Part shown: positions 37,201 through 45,594 of the stretch, one piece after another
How the letters are laid out: every line of letters starts with the position of its first letter
Position numbering within the stretch: position 1 is the first letter of the stretch
Assembly: GCF_014839805.1 (NCBI RefSeq)
Contig: NC_051134.1
Coordinates: 5,549,170-5,613,169, forward strand
Source: Manduca sexta
Lineage: Eukaryota; Arthropoda; Insecta; Lepidoptera; Sphingidae
Reading direction: 5' to 3'
Length of the DNA stretch: 64,000 bases
Program-made: the position numbers and the translations under genes
The notes under the pieces: generated by a model
Told to the model about the DNA's origin: nothing
Seen by the model: only the letters and a program-made list of their open reading frames with translations
Database searches by the model: none

Positions 37201-40200
37201 TGAGGATCTATGAAGACATTGTTACCTCTGGGTAAAACTCTTGAACCCTCCATAATGCATTACATAACTCGTAATGTCTGGTTCGATAGATCCATGTGTT
37301 ATGACTACCAAGAGTCAGTAGTCTCGATACTACCATCTCCCAGTAGCATTTAAAGCTTACAAGACTACATTTAACTTATTACTAGGGCATATGATCCCAA
37401 CACATTTTTAATCATTGGATTCAGGATTAATGAAAACAATTTTAACAAAAAATTAAACCGCTTTCAAAAACCACACAAAACCAAAAAAAATAAATTCACA
37501 TAACGGGTACATATATACTGTACAACAATTTTGGATTCGATGCCTAATAAAAATTGCTAGTTATACTAGATAAATACATTAAAAAATAAAATAAATAAAA
37601 ATGCTTTATTCATCACGTAGGCGAACATGGTTGCACTTATGATAAGTCAAGGTACATGAGAATATTTAATTATTACTTAATTAAATTAGCTTATATAAAC
37701 AAAGACAATTTATATTGAAAATAAAATAAATGAAAAATATACTTAGTAAACAAAGATGCCAGCTCGGGCTGGCAGGGAAGAAGAAATAAAATGATGTATA
37801 TATGTATTTTTGAATAAGCAATAAGGGAGAAACGCGTCGCGATCCTCACCGGTGAGGACAATAAAAGCCCTAACCTAGCTAACCTACCAGCCTTTCACTA
37901 ACTACCTAAGCGATGACTACCCGAAGAAGAAAGGCAGAAAGAAACTCCGGGCTTTATTTTTTGTCATCAATTGTCCATTCTTTTATAATATTGTTATTAA
38001 ATATATATTTTTTTTAATAAGTCTTTTCTATACAAAGTCTGATTAATTATATAAGCTAATACACGCACATCACCGTAAAAGTGCGGAGAAAATCCACATA
38101 AAAGTATTTAGCAATAACTAAAAATTAACGAAAAAAAACAATAATACTAAAAAATTTATAAAAACTATGAAACGGTGTACAGCGTGCATACGCCTACATT
38201 TACAAACATAATATTTTCATTTCATATTTTGTCATAGATCTCGGTCAATATAATTTAGATTATAGATTTTAAGGCTGATGCAACAAAATGATCGGTCGGT
38301 CGTCTATTATACATTGATAATTTAATGAGTCAATATAAAATAAAATATGTCACGGACATTTAAAACTGTTACTCAGTATACGAAATCAATATCAATATTA
38401 TAAATCTGTGCTGCCAGCGTACAAAGTCAGCAAGTCAGATCGTCACCGAAGATGAACACATTGCCGCAGCACAGCAAATGGAATCTATTAAGGACATACA
38501 AAAAAAAACATTCAAGTCGAATTCATAACCTCCTCCTTTTTTCGAAGTCGGTTAAAAATAAGCCAGCGTCCTAAAATCTTGAATGACATGGCGCACTATT
38601 ATTCTTCATAACCATTATTTTTCCAGAGACTATTCACTACAGCGCAAGACCCGTACCAGCGCATGGTGGACCAGCTGTGGCACATCCCCATCAGCTACAC
38701 AAGTGTGGATGCGCCCTTAGACACCTGGTCAACGAGACCCAAGACCTGGCTCAAGGACAGAGTGGCGGTGTTCCACGCGGAGGTCAACTCGACAGAGGCT
38801 ATTTATATTAATGTCGATGCTGTTGGTGAGTTCATTTCGATTATAATAGTCGATTTGATTCTATCGATTACTGATTTTTATTAAATGTACATAAGTTGCT
38901 AGGTTCATTGCGCAAGACAAACTGCGCAAGTAATTGAAACTCCATCTCGGTTTAAATTAACGAAAAACGCCTTCTACAGGTTACTACCGAGTGAACTACG
39001 ACCAGAAGAATTGGCTTCTTCTATCCACCGCCCTGAAATCTGGCCGAGTTAAGTCGCCAATCACGAAAGCGCAACTTATCGATGACGCGTTCAACTTAGC
39101 TAAGACTTCGCAACTTAACTACAGCTGTGCCCTCAGCCTCACCACTTGTGTGATTAACGGCGAAGAGTCCAAGCTAGTTTGGGACCTGCTGCTTAATAAC
39201 ATGGCGTTTTTGAGACATAACTTAAGGTCCATGTCTGGATTCCTTTATTTCCAGGTTAGAATGTATTTTAATTTATCAATATATATTGTCTTTGATTCTT
39301 AAATATGTTATGAATAATTACATAATTACTAAATTTTATTTGACTTAGGTTTGTGTTATTTTTATTAATAATTTAAAACGACAAATTGCACGTTTTTAAA
39401 ATTCAATATAATATAATAATTCAATAAAAATATAAATTTATTGTAACTAAGTTGTAACATCAATAAAATGACGTTCAAAACTTATGATCCATTTACCAGG
39501 ATTACATGAAAATTATCCTGAAAACTCAACTGAAGCGCGTGAACTACGGCCTCGATAAACCCAAGGATGATAATGAAGCGTTCCTCATCGAGAACCTCGT
39601 GATGTGGGAGTGCTACGTGGAGTCGCCGCGCTGCCTCGCGTGGGCGCGGGAGCAGTTCGACAACTGGACCAAGCAGGACGACTTCAATAATAACCCGTAA
39701 GTTTGATATTTTTCTTCCTCAGTCAGTTTCTTGAACCTTGCCTTGTCCATGACTAGCTAGAACAGTTCTTCAACCGTTTTTATATCAGTCTGGTCTCATA
39801 TATTGCGTCGCCACGACTTCCTTCTCCTTCCTACTACTCTTTTTCACGTTATTTTGAGTTTTTTTTTTGGGTTGTACTTTATCGATAAGATGATGCGAAA
39901 ATGCTCTATTAAACATAAGACTTGTTCAACCTCCTACAACTTGTGAATTCTCTACATATTCCTAGTTCATAAACAAGACAGCAATAAGTGTTATTTTGTT
40001 ATATATTATTTGGTAAGTTGTAGAAATTTTCAATAATTCAACTAGACCAAACCGAATCGAAATTGAATACAATCGATAACGGGTGACTTACCAATATGAA
40101 TCGATTAGGGTGAGATAATATCGTACTCAAACCTAATTGATCTGAGGGTAAAATTTATCGAGTTTCTAATAATCGATATGTACATCCAATTTAAAATACT

Positions 40201-42185
40201 TTAGTATTACTATGTATATTTTTAGTAATTTGTGCCAATTACTCGACTCCCAACATATCATAATCCCGCCCAAATTATAATCTTTATCCCTATTTAAAAA
40301 AAAACTTTACCAAAATAACAAACATATTGTTCTCAGAATTCCAAGCTACCTCCGTTCGCTAGTGTACAACATGGCGCTGAAGCACGGCGGGCGGCGAGAG
40401 TTCGAGTTCCTGTGGAACGTGTTCGTCAACTCCACCGACCCCAACGTGAAGAGCCTCATCATCACCAACCTGCCCAGCACTAGGGATGAGGCACTCATCA
40501 CCATGTGAGTACAGCATGACTTGTGTGTTAACGTACTCTAAAGGGTACAAGCCATGAACAGCGGAAGCAGCAAGCGGGCATGTGTACAGATAAGATGAAA
40601 GTATAGCTGCATGCCACTCGTAGCCATAAACAACGAGCATCGACTTAGGGATAAATCACGCAAATATCGGCTTCGAACGTTAAACCAATCATGGGTTTGC
40701 ACACGACTTGCGCCTCTAAGAATATCGATATTAGAAGATGGAATTAGACATTATGATTGGTAACGTATTCAGTATCCAACAGTTAAAATAGTTTATTAAT
40801 CTACATAGTGTCTATTAATTTAAACTTTTACATCGTCAAAATCAATGTATAAGGCCGGAACCACGTTACATTGTTGAACAGTATCTATAAGTATACTCTG
40901 AAGCATTAATCATTATATCTAACCCCACCAGGTTACTAGAGAAGAGTCTGACAGAGATTCCGAAGCAATACGCTGTAGCAGCGTGGGGGGTCGAGCCTCC
41001 ACTAGGGTCCCGGATAGCGCAGGACTTCCTTATAAAGAACTTTGACCGAGTGTACGACAAGTTCACGCAGATGGACCCGTTCGTGTTCCCCTCTGTCTTG
41101 AATGGGGCGTTTGGATTCATCACTACCACTGAAGGCCTTGATAAGGTAAGATATACAAAGAACAAATAATAATATACTTGTAACAAGTAAATACAATAAA
41201 AATAAAATCCATTATTCGTCATAATCATATCGATAATAATCGGTCTATAGTATCAGATTCAAGAAATCGATTAAATTCTACGTTATCGATGATATGAAAT
41301 ATTATCGGGCATCGATTTATGGACAAATCAAAATTCCATTTAATAGATAATTGACTCGTACTATACACGCAATTTGACTCAAGAACCATGATTCTAGTTA
41401 CATATTCATACAGCGTTAATAAATATCGATACTGTAAACTTTATTTTAACCAACTTCCAAAAACAGGATTTGGTAGTCAATCCGTATGTTATCAATTTCT
41501 TCAGTGGGACATCAATAAACTATTAATTATTTTCTATAACTCCCTCTAAACTATTACTTTCGATAAAAAAATGTAATCCCTTTCCAGTTAAAATCGTTCA
41601 TGCAAGCACACAAAGATAAATTGATCCCGATGGCCCAAACACTACAAAAGGTGGTGGACACGGCGCATCTCAGGATCGAGTGGGTACAGAAACACGCCAA
41701 AGGAATCGTGCAGTGGTTCGAGGACTATGTTAAAGGTAAGCTAAACATAATATTTTTACTCCTATGCACAAATAGGATAATTGTATCGTGGTCTATATAC
41801 TAATATTCCTTATGGCAATAGTCAAGTAAGATTCCATAAACAAAGAACTCGTCCTGAAGCAGCGAATTTTATAAACAAAATATATTATGGAACATTTAAC
41901 AAATTATAGAAATATGACCCTACATTACTATTTTTTTTTCTTATTGCAGGTAACTTACCAGAACAACAGCACGACGGAGGCAATACAACTGTCCCTATAC
42001 CATATCTGAACTCTACTACAGCAGTTATCGCCTCTGGGAATGACGTCACAACCGCGAGTGACATTACAACACCCATGAGTGACGTCACACAATCTGCGAG
42101 TGACGTCACCACACTTAGTAGTGATCTCCCACCTACAAACACGAGTAGTACAATTGTAGAAACTACGACTAGTCCAACTCGATAA
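22039..42185 (+). CDS. M1 zinc aminopeptidase (aminopeptidase N-like), whole gene
   Basis: The gene encodes a gluzincin that removes N-terminal residues from peptides at the cell surface or outside the cell. Shared exons are 27091-27788, 29050-29205, 33141-33461, 35511-35694, 36039-36274, 37019-37199, 38627-38825, 38980-39254, 39500-39696, 40337-40504, 40932-41145, 41588-41735 and 41950-42185, preceded by either 22039-22235 or 24102-24167. All junctions are GT-AG and keep frame. From the 24102 start the product is 1092 aa; from 22053 it is 1131 aa. Residues (24102 numbering): GAMENWG 403-409, HELAH 439-443, Glu462, catalytic Tyr524, ERAP1-like C-terminal domain about 690-1010. Family members are usually about 900-1000 aa; the extra length comes from a Thr/Asn-rich insert (121-189) and a Ser/Thr-rich tail. 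No GPI-anchor signal ends the protein. Family assignment is secure; the exact lepidopteran APN class is not assigned. Confidence 0.95.
22852..23065 (-). mobile_element. Dispersed repeat, family D
   Basis: It reads in reverse GGCCGGCACAATTGTGTCAA / CGGGATCAACCTGTGTATAT / CGCCATAGTGGTCCACGTCG, the same order as 49555-49822 on the plus strand. It lies between the two alternative first exons of the aminopeptidase. ORFs at 22731-23089 derive from it. Confidence 0.7.
23905..23933. promoter_or_regulatory. Inverted repeat upstream of the signal-peptide exon
   Basis: AACCAAACGTCAAA and its mirror TTTGACATTTGGTT match at 13 of 14 positions around a single A. It lies about 170 bp before the ATG at 24102, in a region that would serve as promoter if that exon is a true first exon. 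A regulatory role is inferred from position only. Confidence 0.3.
24102..24167 (+). CDS. Aminopeptidase alternative first coding exon: signal peptide
   Basis: ATG at 24102 opens 22 codons with a Lys3, a hydrophobic core (LFLFLIIF) and a small-residue end (VFGDIP), a classic cleavable signal peptide. The donor is GTGAGT at 24168. It ends in phase 0 and joins to the Leu codon at 27091, exactly as the 22039-22235 exon does. With the anchor exon replaced, the enzyme would be secreted or held by other means. No strong acceptor precedes it, which fits its own promoter. Confidence 0.75.
24295..24430. repeat. Foldback repeat with 36-bp arms
   Basis: The left arm (GAAATTAAACTAATTTTCGG...) and right arm (...CCGAAACTTAGTTTAATTTC) are inverted copies with few mismatches. 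The centre holds CGACGTTTCGAAGACTTTGC and CATGGTCACGGGGGGGACTG. It is followed by AATGTCTAACATTCGCGTAA, also seen at 15708 and 31804. A related copy lies at 31688-31830. It lies in the intron between 24168 and 27090. Confidence 0.7.
25400..25722 (+). mobile_element. SINE-like element, family B, full copy
   Basis: The head GGCGATAGCCTAGTTGCGTG and the B-box-like GGTTCAAATCCCAAGG are followed by TTATCGTTCGCTTTAACGGT, GGTGTGTGAAGTCTACCAAT and the end GTGGGCAAGTATATAATACA plus GGGCTG with a TTATTA tail. It lies in the same orientation as the aminopeptidase, inside its first intron. Confidence 0.8.
25855..26052 (-). mobile_element. Helitron-like element, 3' fragment
   Basis: The plus strand shows CTAGCTTTTGCTTGGAGC, then CCCAGGGTCTCAAACTATCT and AGTTTTTGAAATTATTGCAT, the reverse of the 3' part of 6485-7623. 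The internal tandem units and the 5' end are missing. Confidence 0.5.
27091..27788 (+). CDS. Aminopeptidase exon 2: N-terminal domain and Thr/Asn-rich insert
   Basis: Residues 23-255 of the signal-peptide form. It starts [11 protein letters not shown] and includes the domain I opening ([14 protein letters not shown]). At residues 117-120 lies RSKR followed by Asp, a furin-type site. It is followed by about 69 residues (121-189) rich in Thr, Asn, Ala and Glu with six N-x-T sequons, mucin-like, where the family normally has a short loop. The true exon starts after the acceptor GTTGTTTCAG; an ORF start at 27082 lies within intron. Donor GTGAGT at 27789, phase 2. Confidence 0.93.
29050..29205 (+). 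CDS. Aminopeptidase exon 3: [12 protein letters not shown] segment
   Basis: Residues 255-307. The acceptor is TATTGTAG and the donor GTAAGTACT at 29206. The exon carries the highly conserved [18 protein letters not shown] motif of M1 N-terminal domains. Its last 63 bases are the first unit of the 13-copy array at 29137-30669. Reading through the donor gives an immediate TAA, so intron retention would truncate the protein. Confidence 0.93.
29137..30669 (+). repeat. 122-bp tandem array, 13 copies, each with exon tail and intron head
   Basis: Each unit comprises GATCAG, a 63-bp coding segment (CGTCGCGCAC to GGAGCCTAT) and a 59-bp segment running from the GTAAGTACTA donor through CTGTCCCGCCCTCACACCC to the next GATCAG. 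Copies of the coding segment start at 29143, 29265, 29387 and so on every 122 bp to 30607. I found no difference between copies on reading. The array lies at the 3' border of aminopeptidase exon 3. Internal copies have donor, pyrimidine-rich tract, CTCAC branch-like motif and AG acceptor, and each is 21 codons in matching phase, so they are potential in-frame exons. Sixty-four-codon minus-strand ORFs over it are shadows of the repeat. Confidence 0.97.
31688..31830. repeat. Relative of the 24295 foldback, right arm mostly deleted
   Basis: It carries AAACTATTTTTCGGATTTTA, the same centre (TTTCGAAGACTTTGCAGCCT, CACGGGGGGGACTGACTAG) and the same following phrase AATGTCTAACATTTGCGTAA. The right arm has lost about 25 bases, so it can fold only partly. 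Confidence 0.65.
32343..32980 (+). mobile_element. Dispersed repeat, family C, interrupted by a MITE
   Basis: Left part: GTTCGCCTGGTGGTAAGGGA, CGGCCGCCCATAAATAGCAG and CCATCCAACACCTTGAATTA. Right part: CATAATGTCCTTCAAACCGA and CTGCTGCTTGGCGGCAGAAAT. The two halves join smoothly when 32517-32770 is removed, by comparison with 12405-12740. Confidence 0.75.
32517..32770. mobile_element. hAT-type MITE
   Basis: Terminal inverted repeats are CAGGGCCGTAGCTAG and, reversed, CAGGGCTGTAGCTAG. Flanking 8-bp duplications are GTAGTAAC (32509-32516) and GTAGTTAC (32771-32778), 7 of 8 identical. The 254-bp element has no transposase ORF. An 8-bp duplication and CAGGG ends are the hallmark of hAT elements. 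Confidence 0.85.
33141..33461 (+). CDS. Aminopeptidase exon 4: domain II start and GAMENWG
   Basis: Residues 307-414. The exon encodes the [20 protein letters not shown] strand region and ends with [22 protein letters not shown] (403-409) forms the exopeptidase motif that holds the substrate N-terminus in M1 enzymes. Acceptor CTCTCCACAG, donor GTAAGG at 33462, phase 2. Confidence 0.96.
33726..35034 (+). mobile_element. 5'-truncated R1-like non-LTR retrotransposon
   Basis: An open frame (from about 33726 to the stop at 34455-34457) encodes the C-terminal end of a reverse transcriptase polyprotein: [20 protein letters not shown], a region like [16 protein letters not shown], and a zinc knuckle C-x2-C-x9-H-x4-C ([19 protein letters not shown]). 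An Arg-rich end is followed by a GC-rich 3' UTR and an A11 tract at 35024-35034. The 15-bp flanks GGATCCAAGACAACC (33711-33725) and GGGTCCAAGACAACC (35035-35049) look like a target duplication. It resembles the R1/TRAS/SART group of Lepidoptera. RT and endonuclease domains are missing, so it is dead. It lies in aminopeptidase intron 4; overlapping ORFs in other frames are shadows. Confidence 0.8.
35072..35268 (+). mobile_element. Dispersed repeat, family D
   Basis: TAGAATGTCGACTGGCGAGA, GCGGCCTGTTGGAACCAAAT, CAGGCTGATCCCGGAACGCG and CATATAAAAT-like end phrases match copies at 22852 (-), 47652 (+) and 49555 (+). The bases just left of the R1-like insertion (CTGCATCTGATGGAAAGTCG at 33687-33706) resemble the upstream part of the same family at 49610, so the LINE probably landed in this repeat. 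Confidence 0.65.
35511..35694 (+). CDS. Aminopeptidase exon 5: catalytic HELAH-x18-E
   Basis: Residues 414-475. It carries the zinc site [10 protein letters not shown] (His439, Glu440, His443) and the third ligand Glu462 in NEGFATY, spaced by exactly 18 residues as the family requires. All catalytic residues are present, so the enzyme should be active. Acceptor TCTGTTTTAG, donor GTGAGT at 35695, phase 0. The ORF running past 35694 is intron. Confidence 0.97.
36039..36274 (+). CDS. Aminopeptidase exon 6: catalytic tyrosine
   Basis: Residues 476-554. It opens [11 protein letters not shown] and includes the PVSRQV segment and [16 protein letters not shown]; Tyr524 matches the transition-state-stabilising Tyr of M1 enzymes, 85 residues after the first zinc His. 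Acceptor CTTCACAG, donor GTGAGC at 36275, phase 2. Confidence 0.95.
37019..37199 (+). CDS. Aminopeptidase exon 7
   Basis: Residues 554-614, end of the catalytic domain. It contains [11 protein letters not shown] and [14 protein letters not shown], the latter a strongly conserved W-T-x-Q-x-G-Y-P-V motif of M1 proteins. Acceptor TTGACAG, donor GTGAGG at 37200, phase 0. Confidence 0.94.
37585..37960 (-). repeat. Probable dispersed repeat in intron 7
   Basis: The block runs from an (AAATA)n-rich edge with GCTTTATTCATCACGTAGGC to GAAGAAAGGCAGAAAGAAAC. The A-rich edge on the left of such a block suggests a LINE or SINE end in reverse orientation. No second copy is in the window, so this rests on my memory of lepidopteran repeats. 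Confidence 0.3.
38505..38560 (-). repeat. Dispersed repeat end phrase
   Basis: AACCTCCTCCTTTTTTCGAA then GTCGGTTAAAAATA is the reverse of AACCGACTTCAAAAAAAGGA / GGAGGTTATC at 46199-46225; weaker copies lie at 18992 and 41451. It marks the end of a common family whose rest is not recognisable. Confidence 0.5.
38627..38825 (+). CDS. Aminopeptidase exon 8
   Basis: Residues 615-681, domain III and start of the C-terminal domain: LWHIPISYT is the conserved W-x-[IV]-P-[IL] beta strand. Acceptor TTTTTCCAG, donor GTGAGT at 38826, phase 1. Confidence 0.94.
38980..39254 (+). CDS. Aminopeptidase exon 9: ERAP1-like C-terminal domain
   Basis: Residues 681-772. It opens [12 protein letters not shown], the family's G-[YF]-Y-R-V-N-Y-D motif, followed by [10 protein letters not shown]. 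It begins the alpha-helical ERAP1_C domain. Acceptor CTTCTACAG, donor GTTAGA at 39255, a weaker donor than its neighbours, phase 0. Confidence 0.94.
39500..39696 (+). CDS. Aminopeptidase exon 10
   Basis: Residues 773-838 of the helical C-terminal domain ([28 protein letters not shown]). Acceptor ATTTACCAG, donor GTAAGT at 39697, phase 2. Confidence 0.93.
40337..40504 (+). CDS. Aminopeptidase exon 11
   Basis: Residues 838-894, helical repeats of the C-terminal domain ([32 protein letters not shown]). Acceptor TGTTCTCAG, donor GTGAGT at 40505, phase 2. The minus-strand ORF over it is a shadow. Confidence 0.93.
40932..41145 (+). CDS. Aminopeptidase exon 12
   Basis: Residues 894-965. Contains [20 protein letters not shown] and [15 protein letters not shown], typical of the late ERAP1_C helices. 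Acceptor AACCCCACCAG, donor GTAAGA at 41146, phase 0. Confidence 0.92.
41588..41735 (+). CDS. Aminopeptidase exon 13: last helices
   Basis: Residues 966-1015; ends [20 protein letters not shown], matching the closing [IV]-x-W-x(3)-[HN] segment of M1 C-terminal domains. Acceptor CCCTTTCCAG, donor GTAAGC at 41736, phase 1. Confidence 0.92.
41950..42185 (+). CDS. Aminopeptidase exon 14: Ser/Thr-rich tail and stop
   Basis: Residues 1015-1092 and TAA at 42183-42185. The tail is polar, with a repeated A-S-D-V-T-T theme, and lacks the C-terminal hydrophobic segment that GPI-anchored midgut APNs carry. Three TGACGTCA octamers (42041, 42080, 42101) come from the repeated codons. Membrane attachment must then depend on the choice of first exon. 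An unseen alternative last exon could change this. Confidence 0.88.
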
Positions 42186-44530
42186 TCGCGTGTAGTTTTA
42201 AATTTATATCGATATGCAGCTGAATAAGGCATCGGTGTCAATAATCGATAGTCGATATATAATTTGTCGACAACTACATTATGAGATTATATGTCGTTGT
42301 TTGATGGAAATAGCATAATCTTACACGCATAATAGCCATTTACCGCTGTATACCATGAATATCACAAGGTTGAGAATTTTTTTGCGATTAAATTGGCGCT
42401 TCAGCGTATTCTAGTTTTCGTAAGTATGAATTTAATTACCTAGCCATCCTATTTGGATATGCGAATAGCAAATAGTAAATATATAAAAAATCAAACCAAA
42501 ATGAAAAAAGCCAACTTTTCCTCTAATTTTAGTGACAACTAAGTAATCTGAACATTTTTGAAGCGCCGACTTAGTTGGGAAAGAATATTATGGACTTCAA
42601 AATATCGATAATAAAAATCGTTTTTATTGATATATCGATGTTAGGTTGAAGTTTACACAATGTCTACAAAATAAAAGCGCTAAAGGGCTGTGTCGCATCA
42701 CAAATAATTTAATTTATTGTATGATTGAAAGTTGACAAATAGCTTTTAATAAAAAAAAAAAAAATAAACAGGTAAAAAATCCTAGACTTAAATTTTCTTA
42801 TTCCTTTTTCATTTCGACTCTATCTTTATCTATCGATTTATTGTCAACCCATAATGACTCTTATGAAGCTAACTATAAAAAACCTAATACTGACGCCCTC
42901 GCTATGATTGTCTTTTGTGAAGTGTAAGACATAGACAAAACATTGGCAATTCCATAAACAACCAAACCTAAGAACATAGTTGCGTTATTTTTTTTTTTAT
43001 TGTAGCTTATTCCGAGCTTTCTTTAACTCTATCCAATCCTAAGGTGATGCTCACTAGTTTATTTTATTATGTTCTGGTATTCGGTGTTATGGAGCCAATT
43101 CCGTTCCAACACTCACTTCACAGGGAATCTTAGTGAGGGATCTGGACCTACATTACTTACGTGACCTTGGTTATATCAATTAAAGAGGCTTTTCAACATC
43201 ACTAAAGAATATTTGATAATTTATATTCCCATAATTATTTCTTACTTTTTATAGTAAATCTCATTTTGCAATATAAGAAGCGGAACTACACAATTACACT
43301 ATTTTCATATAAAATTGAGGATTAAAACGCATTCGTATTTTGTAGAAGGAAATTCGTTCAATATTTTTTACAATAGCCTAGATTTTCCTGAGAGCAGCTG
43401 AAATAAAATAATTAAATGTATTTTTGCCAATTTTAAATCTATTCTTATAGCTAATTATATTGTAAATTATTAATTAAATAAGTTCATGTATGAGAGAAGT
43501 TCGCATTTTTCGAGCAACCCTATGATTCCAATGTTAAGTTTTGAAACACTCTTGATCAAATTCTCACGCTATTGTTTCAAATTACATCTAATGACGGGAG
43601 GTAAGATGAATAGCGGTGATATTTGACTTTAAACGCACAGGGCCGTAACAAGGAAGTGTTGCGGGGACCAATTATATAAAATGGATATTCTCGATATAAT
43701 AACGATTTTAGTATACCAAAGCGAATATTTCACAATTTTTTTAACGAGATATTGATCTTTATTAGTACTTATTAGTTATGATAAATTAGAAGTATTTAAA
43801 AGTAGTTAATATTGTAAAATTTGTTTGTAAACATGTTTTAGTATAAGTAATTTGATAAGAATTTAATAAAATAAATCAAAATCTCGAATATACAATAATA
43901 TTTCCTAATCTATTTATTGCATTAATGGTGTACCTAAGCAATTATTTAATGAAATATATTGTGTACTATATTTCTTTTTGTTTTCTCGCATTATCTTTGT
44001 TATTTTTTCGATTCGTTATTGCTTTTCTATGCGTGCTTACGTTTGACTTAAATAAAGGAATCTACAATATTTTTTATTCTTATTAATTATTCAAATTGTA
44101 TTCTCAAATATACCACATTTTGCTTTAAAATCAGCACAATTTACGGTATTTATTACTCTGGTATTGTAAGTGGCCAAAGACACACGCTCGTAGGCTACTA
44201 TAAAAATAACTCGAAACTGGAAAAAAATATGTGAAGATTATATACATATAGATGAGTGTCAAATTATGTATTATAATATATATAGTATTGATTTGATGTA
44301 AGCATGTAGAAGTTAAGTTGATGTTGAATAAAATTTAATTTAAAACATAATACAGATATTTATTTCACCCTAGTTCATAACATCTGTAACCGACACTGCT
44401 CGGAGCCAAAAATATTTAAGAATGAACCATAATGTGTTTCCACTCTGCCTTCCTTTACAACAATAGCTAGAATATATTTTTATAATCACTTTTATATCAC
44501 CCTATTTATGTAAATAGATGAAATTATTAA
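42186..44530 (+). other. Aminopeptidase 3' UTR and intergenic flank
   Basis: AATAAA signals lie at 42670 and 42748; the second borders an A-tract that could be internal. The rest, up to the SINE at 44531, is AT-rich and shows no exon or recognisable repeat. Confidence 0.45.
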
Positions 44531-44797
44531 ACATACATACATACATAACATCACGCATTTATCCCCGAAGGAGTATGCAGAGGCGCAACTAGGGCACCCA
44601 CTTTTCGCCAAGTATGTTCCGTCCCATTATGTGATAGGGGGCGAGCCTATCGCCGTATCGGGCACAAATTCCAGACTCCGGGCTGATACTGAGCAGAAAA
44701 ACCCAAATATCACTTTGCCCGATACGGGATTCGAACCCAGGACCTCAGAGCGCTATTATACCGGACATGCAATACAACTACGCCACCGAGGCAGTCA
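44531..44797 (-). mobile_element. tRNA-derived SINE, family A, with intact tail
   Basis: This is the best-preserved copy. On the minus strand it ends GGATAAATGCGTGATGTTAT followed by (GTAT)n, and begins with the head over CGCCACCGAGGCAG. The B-box is on + as GGGATTCGAACCCAGGACCTC. The 3' tail matches that of the RTE-like fragment at 51655-51960. Confidence 0.9.
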
Positions 44798-45239
44798 AAT
44801 TATTAAGCATTCCTCAATAAAGCCATCACACAAATTAAGCCATGTAACAGCATAAAAAAATGTGTAAATTTTTTTGAGGACTGTCATTTATCTCCTCCTT
44901 TCCATTCCTTGTTCCACTTTTAAGGATAATGCGTTCCTATTTCAACTAGTAATATGGGTAACAACAGGCAGAGATTGCTTTGATAAATGATTCACATGCA
45001 TATTTATTCTACCTCCTGCTATAAAAATCATCAGTTTTTAATACAGGTTCTAAATCAAAACAGTTTTCAATATACATATAGCCTAACTAAAATTTCTATA
45101 AATTTCAGATTTATTATATACTATATACAAAAATAATATGTGACATGTATAAACAATTAAATCGCTTAAATTGGTTTTCTCTTAATATAATTTAAAATGC
45201 AGTAATAAATAAAACACATAAGAATATGTTCATTGTGCC

Positions 45240-45445
45240 ACGTCACATTGCCAAGCGTATCGTTCGCCGTAAAACGGCACGCGGCATATCGGAGCGCGAA
45301 AATCAATAACGAGCTTGTAAACAAGCCCTATATGGAGGGCACACAACACTCCGTCATTGCAAACTTTTATATTTAATTATTAATGTTTTGTGTGTTTATT
45401 TCACTATAAACGTTATATTTTAGTTTCAATCGGATAAGGAACAAA
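45240..45445 (+). promoter_or_regulatory. Putative promoter and 5' UTR of the TMEM181-like gene
   Basis: A locally GC-rich block (about 45238-45360) with CACGTCAC, several CG dinucleotides and CTCCGTCATTGC stands out from AT-rich surroundings and ends about 90 bp before the ATG. The start site is inferred only. Confidence 0.35.
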
Positions 45446-45594
45446 ATGGATTCGGCCAATGTAGGATATTCGTACCATTTGCCGTCGGGTGGATGGAATT
45501 ACAAGATTCGCAATACATTGTCACAATTTAGTGATTTGTTTAGCGAATTTAACAAATACATCGCTCCGGCCTATCATCACGACCGCTGTGAAAG
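45446..45594 (+). CDS. TMEM181-like exon 1
   Basis: Residues 1-50. The ATG follows GGAACAAA. The polar cytosolic N-terminus has LSQFSDLFSEFNKYIAPAY. The donor GTAGTA (45595) is weak but the join to 45660 gives an uninterrupted frame. Phase 2. Confidence 0.88.

Larger units (their letters stand above)
40072..42837. promoter_or_regulatory. Cluster of ATCGAT palindromes
   Basis: I count 14 ATCGAT hexamers: 40072, 40100, 40172, 40724, 41229, 41266, 41285, 41311, 41425, 42208, 42244, 42604, 42634 and 42832. All are in introns 10-12 or the 3' flank, none in the exons. By base composition about one is expected. Similar CGATA-type clusters bind BEAF-32 or DREF in flies, but whether that applies here is unknown. 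Confidence 0.4.
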
